From the NCBI GenBank assembly GCA_016213935.1, contig JACQZG010000013.1:1-64000 (forward strand): 64,000 nucleotides of DNA. Reading direction: 5' to 3'. Shown in pieces: positions 58,706 through 64,000 of this stretch. The notes beneath the pieces are model-generated. The model worked only from the letters and a program-made list of their open reading frames with translations, was not told the DNA's origin and made no database searches. This stretch comes from Nitrospirota bacterium. GTDB lineage: Bacteria; Nitrospirota; Thermodesulfovibrionia; UBA6902. Every line of letters starts with the position of its first letter. Position 1 is the stretch's first letter. The translations under genes were made by a program, and so were the position numbers.

Positions 58706-59206
58706 ATGGCAACTATTACATTAAAAGGAACACCTACACAAACAATCGGTTCATTGCCCGCAATCAATACTCAAGCGCCAAATTTCAAGCTGACAAAGAC
58801 CGATCTTTCAGATGTTACATTGGACAACTTTAAGGGCAAGAGAGTAATTTTAAATATCTTCCCCAGCATAGATACTTCGGTCTGCGCAACCTCGGTAAGG
58901 AGATTCAACGAAGAGGCATCCCGCCTGAATAATACTGTTGTTTTATGCGTCTCGGCTGACCTTCCGTTCGCCCATGAAAGATTCTGCACTGTTGAAGGAA
59001 TAAAAAATGTTATCCCGCTTTCAGTATTCAGATCTAAGAACTTCGGCAGGGACTACGGCGTTGAGATAACCAGCGGCCCTCTTTCAGGCCTGCTGTCAAG
59101 GGCGATAGTCATCATAGATGAGACGGGAAAAGTCATTTACACCCAGCAGGTTTCTGAAATAGCAGAGGAACCTGATTATAATAAAGCGCTCTCTGCGATA
59201 TCGTAA
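58706..59206 (+). CDS. tpx: Thiol peroxidase
   Basis: ILNIFPSIDTSVCATSVRRFNEEAS; ADLPFAHERFC. Confidence 0.94.
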   Translation: MATITLKGTPTQTIGSLPAINTQAPNFKLTKTDLSDVTLDNFKGKRVILNIFPSIDTSVCATSVRRFNEEASRLNNTVVLCVSADLPFAHERFCTVEGIKNVIPLSVFRSKNFGRDYGVEITSGPLSGLLSRAIVIIDETGKVIYTQQVSEIAEEPDYNKALSAIS

Positions 59207-59226
59207 GGGAATCTTTGACAGAGGAC

Positions 59227-59367
59227 ATGCATCTTCATCAAAGCAATCATGAGATTGTAAAAAATATTGCCGGCCTCAAGTATCCCGTAAAGATCGCTGT
59301 TCCGGTCGAAGGTGATACGGTTAAGGTAATAACAAGCTATCCGTTGAAAAAAAGGAGAAAGAAATGA
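59227..59367 (+). CDS. Short ORF (46 aa) upstream of the DUF2283 gene; possible truncated partner
   Basis: MHLHQSNHEIVKNIAGLKYPVKIAVPVEGDTVKVITSYPLKKRRKK; stop overlaps ATG of next gene. Confidence 0.45.
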   Translation: MHLHQSNHEIVKNIAGLKYPVKIAVPVEGDTVKVITSYPLKKRRKK

Positions 59368-59588
59368 GAGTACATTACGATAACGAAGTAGACGCCGTAT
59401 ATATTAAATTGGGGAACCAGAAGCCGGACGGAGTTGTTGAGATCTCCGAAGGTGTTAATTTAGATACCACCTCTGAGAACAAGTTAGTCGGCATTGAAAT
59501 CCTTAACGCCTCCAAGAAAATGAATATTAAAACAATTCTTTCCTATGAACTTGAGCTTGACAAGAAGTTGACTCTGAAAACAGCTTAA
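59364..59588 (+). CDS. DUF2283-domain protein
   Basis: YDNEVDAVYIKLGNQKPDGVVEISEGVNLDTTSENKLVGIEILNASKKM. Confidence 0.88.
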   Translation: MRVHYDNEVDAVYIKLGNQKPDGVVEISEGVNLDTTSENKLVGIEILNASKKMNIKTILSYELELDKKLTLKTA

Positions 59589-59641
59589 CCTTCAGATATT
59601 TATCAGCATCATCCTTAAAGCATGTTTTTCTGCTGAAAACA

Positions 59642-60166
59642 ATGGAAAAGAGAATCAAGCTCGGAATAAGTTCATGCCTGCTCGGGGAGAATGTCCGTTA
59701 CGACGGCGGGCACAAGCGTGACAATTATCTTGCCGACATGCTTGGCCGATTACTCGAATGGGTTCCGGTTTGCCCCGAGACAGAGTGCGGCCTTCCCGTG
59801 CCGAGGGAAGCGATGAGGCTTGTGGAAAGAGACGGCTCAACGCGCCTTATAACAATAGAGTCAGGAATAGACCACACTGACGGGATGCTCATTTGGATAG
59901 AGAAAAAATTGAAGAAGCTTGAAAAAGATAATCTCTGCGGTTTCGTCTTTAAAAGCAGGTCGCCAAGCTGCGGCGTAACAGACGCTGAAATCTCTTCGCC
60001 GTATGGAATATTTACAAAATATGGGGACGGCATATTCAGCGGAAAGTTTATGAACCGCTTACCAGCGATACCCGTCGAGGACGAAGAGAGGCTTCATGAA
60101 CCAACAGTCAGAGAGAATTTTATTGAAAGAGTTTTTGCGTATAGAAAACGCTACTTAGCCCTATAA
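59642..60166 (+). CDS. DUF523-family protein
   Basis: LGISSCLLGENVRYDGGHKRD; VPVCPETECGLPVPREAMRL; FVFKSRSPSCGV. Confidence 0.93.
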   Translation: MEKRIKLGISSCLLGENVRYDGGHKRDNYLADMLGRLLEWVPVCPETECGLPVPREAMRLVERDGSTRLITIESGIDHTDGMLIWIEKKLKKLEKDNLCGFVFKSRSPSCGVTDAEISSPYGIFTKYGDGIFSGKFMNRLPAIPVEDEERLHEPTVRENFIERVFAYRKRYLAL

Positions 60167-60294
60167 CCGGGGCATTCCTGCGAGCCCTCGCACCCTGCCC
60201 TTCTTATCTTGCAATTTTTATTGACGCAGATGGGGCGGCCTTTCTCCCCCTGCCGTTTTTTCGACGGCACCGGACTCTTTTTATCTCTTTTCAT
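60151..60294 (-). CDS. Small Cys-rich protein (47 aa), unknown
   Basis: MKRDKKSPVPSKKRQGEKGRPICVNKNCKIRRAGCEGSQECPGYRAK; 3' end overlaps DUF523 gene antisense. Confidence 0.35.
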   Translation of the reverse strand: MKRDKKSPVPSKKRQGEKGRPICVNKNCKIRRAGCEGSQECPGYRAK

Positions 60295-60322
60295 AACTTC
60301 CTTATAACTGTCTCAACATTGA

Positions 60323-60362
60323 TAATAAAAAAGGGCTTCCGCTTATGAAGACGAAAGCCCTT
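60323..60362 (-). terminator. Rho-independent terminator downstream of tRNA-Asn
   Basis: Minus strand AAGGGCTTTCGTCTTCATAAGCGGAAGCCCTTTTTTATT. Confidence 0.8.
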
Positions 60363-60372
60363 AAACTTCATT

Positions 60373-60449
60373 TGGCTCCCGGGGAGGGATTCGAACCCCC
60401 GACAGGGTGGTTAACAGCCACCTGCTCTGCCGACTGAGCTACCCGGGAA
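60373..60449 (-). tRNA. tRNA-Asn (GTT)
   Basis: TTCCCGGGTAGCTCAGTCGGCAGAGCAGGTGGCTGTTAACCACCCTGTCGGGGGTTCGAATCCCTCCCCGGGAGCCA. Confidence 0.96.
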
Positions 60450-60458
60450 CTTAAAACG

Positions 60459-61424
60459 TTATTTCTTTGCCTCGGTCCAGAAAGCCTCTTCCTTCAGGAG
60501 GTGTTCCCACTGAGCGTCAACATATTCCTGAGCCTGCTTAAGCATCCACTCATTCTCAGGCGCGAACATGTGCTTGAACCTGCCCTGCGGTTTTAGAAAT
60601 TCCGTAAGCGGCTTCTTCTCTTTCGGTTTAACAGTTATCTTCAGCGCGCCGTTCTCTACCTCGTAAAGAGGCCAGTAACATGTCTCAACCGCAAGCCTTG
60701 ACAAGGCTATGGCATCGTCCGTTTTGCTCCTCCAGCCGCGGTTGCAGGGAGAGATGACGTTAAGAAATTTCGGGCCCTTTATCTCAAACGCCTTCTGAAC
60801 CTTCTTCATAAGGTCCAGCCAGTTTGAAGGAGACGCCTGCGCGGCATAAGGGATGCCGTGAGCGGCCATTATCCTGGTCAAATCTTTTCTCTGCTGAAGC
60901 TTGCCGGGAATCGCGTCGCCAGCAGGGCATGTCGTTGTGTTCGCGCCAAAAGGGGTCGCGCTCGAACGCTGTATCCCGGTATTCATGTACGCGCCGTTGT
61001 CATAGCAGACATACATCATGTCATGCCCGCGCTCCATAGCGCCGGAAAGGCTCTGGAAGCCTATGTCATATGTGCCGCCGTCGCCGCCGAAGGCAACGAA
61101 TTTTACATTCCTGTCATCAAGCTTGCCCTGCTTCACAAGCGACTTGTACATAGCCTCAACGCCGGATATGGTTGCCGCGGCATTCTCAAAGGCGCTGTGT
61201 ATCCAGGGTATTTTCCACGCGGTAAACTGCTGAATGCATGAGGATACCTCAAGGCATCCGGTCGCGTTTGAGGCTATAATCGGATAGTTAGTTGCCATGA
61301 GCACCTGCTTGACGACAATAGGCGCGCCGCAGCCCGCGCACATCCTGTGTCCATGAACGAATCTGTCTTCGCCTTTTGCGAGTTCTTTAAGCTTAAGCTC
61401 TTTCGGTTGAACTGTTGTTGTCAT
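60459..61424 (-). CDS. porB: Pyruvate/2-oxoacid:ferredoxin oxidoreductase beta subunit
   Basis: HRMCAGCGAPIVVKQVL; FGGDGGTYDIGFQSLSGAMERG; YDNGAYMNTGIQRSSATPFG. Confidence 0.93.
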   Translation of the reverse strand: MTTTVQPKELKLKELAKGEDRFVHGHRMCAGCGAPIVVKQVLMATNYPIIASNATGCLEVSSCIQQFTAWKIPWIHSAFENAAATISGVEAMYKSLVKQGKLDDRNVKFVAFGGDGGTYDIGFQSLSGAMERGHDMMYVCYDNGAYMNTGIQRSSATPFGANTTTCPAGDAIPGKLQQRKDLTRIMAAHGIPYAAQASPSNWLDLMKKVQKAFEIKGPKFLNVISPCNRGWRSKTDDAIALSRLAVETCYWPLYEVENGALKITVKPKEKKPLTEFLKPQGRFKHMFAPENEWMLKQAQEYVDAQWEHLLKEEAFWTEAKK

Positions 61425-61472
61425 AATTATCTCTCCTGATAGCTATAAGCTGACAGCTTTCAGCCATCAGCC

Positions 61473-62651
61473 TTATTCTTTAACTCCAATATACTCTTTA
61501 ACTGCCGGGACCTTTCCTGTTTGAGCGACTTTAATCAGTTCATCTATAACGCCTTCTGCCTGATCCGGAAGATAATCTCTTCCTCCAAGCCCGAATATCT
61601 TGTTTATCATCGCCGGCTTTGACGCCATTGACATAACAGAGCCTGCGATCTCCATAAAGAGAGGCCCGTAACCGCCGAATGAATCAGCCCTGTCAAGAAC
61701 GGCTATGGCCTTAACATGCTTAAGGGCATCTGCTATTTCGAGATACGGGAACGGCCTGAATATCCTCGGCTTCAGCAAACCGATCTTGACCCCTTTGTCC
61801 CTGTACTGGTCAATGATATCTTTGGTAGTGCCCGCTGCCGAACTCATGACGACTATAGCCATCTCAGCGTCTTCGAGCCTGTATGTCTCAAAAAGGCCGT
61901 ACTTCCTGCCGGCCATCTTTTCAAAATCAGACGCGACTTCAAGCACTACCTTCGGGACTTTTGTCATCACTTCATGCTGAGCCCTCTTGTACTCATGATA
62001 CAGATCAGTCAGTATAAGAGGGCCGTAACTTTTAGGATTGTCCAGATCGAGCAGGGGATGAACCGCCTGAAATTTTCCCACAAATTTCTTTACGTCCGCA
62101 TCGTCAATGTATTCAACACGTTCGATCGAATGGCTCACGATAAAACCGTCCATGCATACCATGGCGGGAAGCCTTATATCGAGATGCTCCGCGATCCTGA
62201 ATGCCTGAATAGTGTTGTCGTAAGCCTCCTGCGCATTCTCTGAATATATTTGTATCCATCCTGTGTCCCTCGCGCCCATGCCGTCCGAATGATCGCCGTG
62301 TATATTGAGAGGCGCGGACAACGCCCTGTTCACAAGCGGCATTATTATCGGAAGCCTTGTGCCGGCCGCTATATAGAGCATCTCCCACATTAGCGCAAGC
62401 CCCTGCGATGACGTCGCGGTCGCCACGCGCCCGCCTGCCGCGGCTGCTCCGATGCAGGCGCTCATGGCGCTGTGCTCGCTCTCAACGAGGACGAGTTCCG
62501 TATCCACCTTGCCGTCATTCACAAAAGAAGAGAACCTCTGCATGAGGTCAGTTGCCGGAGTTATAGGATACGCGGCGCATACATCAGGATTAATCTGCTT
62601 AAGGGCCTGTGCGCATGCTTCATTGCCGGTAACCGCTACTATCTTACCCAT
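61473..62651 (-). CDS. porA: Pyruvate/2-oxoacid:ferredoxin oxidoreductase alpha subunit
   Basis: AYPITPATDLMQRF; VESEHSAMSACIGAAAAGGRVATATSSQGLALM. Confidence 0.93.
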   Translation of the reverse strand: MGKIVAVTGNEACAQALKQINPDVCAAYPITPATDLMQRFSSFVNDGKVDTELVLVESEHSAMSACIGAAAAGGRVATATSSQGLALMWEMLYIAAGTRLPIIMPLVNRALSAPLNIHGDHSDGMGARDTGWIQIYSENAQEAYDNTIQAFRIAEHLDIRLPAMVCMDGFIVSHSIERVEYIDDADVKKFVGKFQAVHPLLDLDNPKSYGPLILTDLYHEYKRAQHEVMTKVPKVVLEVASDFEKMAGRKYGLFETYRLEDAEMAIVVMSSAAGTTKDIIDQYRDKGVKIGLLKPRIFRPFPYLEIADALKHVKAIAVLDRADSFGGYGPLFMEIAGSVMSMASKPAMINKIFGLGGRDYLPDQAEGVIDELIKVAQTGKVPAVKEYIGVKE

Positions 62652-62948
62652 TTATTTGCCCTCCTCTTCCATGACAATGGCTTTCTTGCCCTTTTTACCT
62701 GGGCATTCGAGGGCGCATATCCCGCAGCCCTTGCAATAATCATAATCAAATTCCGCTCTCTTGCCTTCCGCGGTGACCTTTATCGACATATCAGGGCAGT
62801 ACATCCAGCAGAACATGCATTGTATGCAGTTTTCCTCTATCCACTTGGGCCTCATGGACCGCCAGCCGCCTGTCTTGAATTTAGCCGAGCTTCCCGCCTC
62901 AAGAACAACCGAGCCCTGAGGAAGCGTTTCCCAAAATTTCTTGCTCAT
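62652..62948 (-). CDS. porD: Pyruvate/2-oxoacid:ferredoxin oxidoreductase delta subunit (2x[4Fe-4S])
   Basis: CIQCMFCWMYCPD and CKGCGICALECPG. Confidence 0.92.
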   Translation of the reverse strand: MSKKFWETLPQGSVVLEAGSSAKFKTGGWRSMRPKWIEENCIQCMFCWMYCPDMSIKVTAEGKRAEFDYDYCKGCGICALECPGKKGKKAIVMEEEGK

Positions 62949-63565
62949 CCCTCTTTTACCTCCTCGTATCCGCGCCTCGCGGCGTTCAGATTGCCGTCAA
63001 TTATCTTCTGGGCAAACTTCTTGCCGAAGCTCTTTTTGACATTTTCAAGAAGCACATCCATAGCCACGATGCCGGTCGCCCTGCATATCGCGCCAAGCAT
63101 GGAAGAATTGGGAAGCGGCCTGCCAAAACACTCAACCGCAATCTTGGTCGCGTCAATCGAATAGACCTTCTGCGAGTCCTTTGCCTTCAGCTTTGCCCTT
63201 ACTTCTTTCGGGTCTCTGGAAGTATTCACGATAAAGATCGCGTCATCGGGAGCGCCTTCTGTCACGTTTACAGCATCCATCAAAGTGGCATCCGCAATGC
63301 TCACAACCTTCGGATGCAATACCGGGCCGTACATCCTGATGACATTGCCGCTTATTCTGTTGAACGCCCTTATCGGCGCACCCGCCCTTTCAGGGCCGTA
63401 CTCGGGAAATGCCTGTACATATCCTCCCCCGCTAAGGCACGCGTCAGCAAGCACCTTTGCGGCAGTAACCGTCCCCTGCCCTCCTCTGCCGTGCCATCGA
63501 ATCTCGATTGCTTTTGCCATATTGATCCCTCCGGAAATGCCGTCCATTCTGACTTGATAATACAA
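62945..63565 (-). CDS. porG: Pyruvate/2-oxoacid:ferredoxin oxidoreductase gamma subunit
   Basis: IRWHGRGGQGTVTAAKVLADA; PEYGPERAGAPIRAFNRIS; likely start MAKAIEIRWHG. Confidence 0.92.
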   Translation of the reverse strand: MYYQVRMDGISGGINMAKAIEIRWHGRGGQGTVTAAKVLADACLSGGGYVQAFPEYGPERAGAPIRAFNRISGNVIRMYGPVLHPKVVSIADATLMDAVNVTEGAPDDAIFIVNTSRDPKEVRAKLKAKDSQKVYSIDATKIAVECFGRPLPNSSMLGAICRATGIVAMDVLLENVKKSFGKKFAQKIIDGNLNAARRGYEEVKEG

Positions 63566-63708
63566 AAGGACTTTATATTAGCTTATATGGCTGACTATTT
63601 TCAAGCAATTACAGGGCTGAAATGAGAGGCGAGGGCAGCGCGCTGATAATACTTGCTTTTAATTAATCCGTATTGATATTTTATATCAAGGTTTAAACTG
63701 AACTTTTT

Positions 63709-63978
63709 ATGACAATGACAAATGACCCCTTGGGTCGGCAGGAAAATATTCCGGAGGAGATGATGGAAAGGCATGACAGAAACAGGGGCAGGCACACGGA
63801 TGAAGACGCCCTTGCCGGCAGGAAGCATACGAGAAAAAAAGAGAAAAAGCAGAAAAGAAAAAGCCTCCTTGATTTCTATTATGAAAATGGGGAGATGATT
63901 GCAGAAGAAGATATTTCATCGGCATCGGATGACTGGTTAAGCTATGATTCGGATTTTGACAGCGACGAATACAATTAA
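63709..63978 (+). CDS. Small charge-segregated hypothetical protein (89 aa)
   Basis: Basic middle RKHTRKKEKKQKRKS and acidic C terminus EEDISSASDDWLSYDSDFDSDEYN. Confidence 0.5.
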   Translation: MTMTNDPLGRQENIPEEMMERHDRNRGRHTDEDALAGRKHTRKKEKKQKRKSLLDFYYENGEMIAEEDISSASDDWLSYDSDFDSDEYN

Positions 63979-64000
63979 ATAAATTAAAATTCTTCGCCCT

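Noticed and set aside
1-64000. Genome-wide reassignment of TGA (e.g. to Trp or Gly)
   Set aside because: Many intact genes in this window end with TGA (e.g. 28799, 33012, 20286), and Trp positions are encoded by TGG.
1-64000. CRISPR array, rRNA operon or autonomous transposase
   Set aside because: No regularly spaced identical repeats, no rRNA motifs and no transposase or integrase ORF were seen.

Overview
This 64 kb window is chromosomal bacterial DNA. Gene content (11-subunit complex I, futalosine-pathway mqnA, pyruvate:ferredoxin oxidoreductase, heme-type sensor kinases) suggests a Nitrospirota/deltaproteobacterial-like anaerobe; this taxonomic call is inference. Main blocks: sensor kinases and a TrkA-N K+ channel (1-4741); hicAB and tRNA-Leu(GAG) (4768-5548); a complex I operon nuoABCD-[TPR gene]-HIJKLMN on the minus strand (5693-16716); two divergent membrane/TPR paralogs and a GT2-GtrA-methyltransferase fusion (16859-21949); a signalling plus NuoEFG-like redox operon (22147-33012) interrupted by an antisense TumE/TumA-like pair; archease-rtcB (33086-34961); mqnA; two M16 peptidases; pilT; a DUF4139 protein; a PEP-CTERM/BNR pair; divergent XRE regulators; an argB-trpC-purE-purD-purH-radC block; rph-murI-GerMN-amidase; fba, pfk, tpx; tRNA-Asn(GTT); and porGDAB. 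The strongest unusual signal is rtcB. It is one uninterrupted reading frame except for a TGA exactly at the conserved metal-ligand Cys of the GYDIN-C-GVRLL motif. A plausible bacterial SECIS-like hairpin follows the TGA, so this is a candidate selenocysteine-containing RtcB RNA ligase, encoded next to archease. Other points of interest are a response regulator fused to a NuoE domain, a frameshifting internal deletion in the NuoF-like gene, an in-frame TGA in nuoL, and a dispersed-repeat-like insertion translated in frame inside mqnA.
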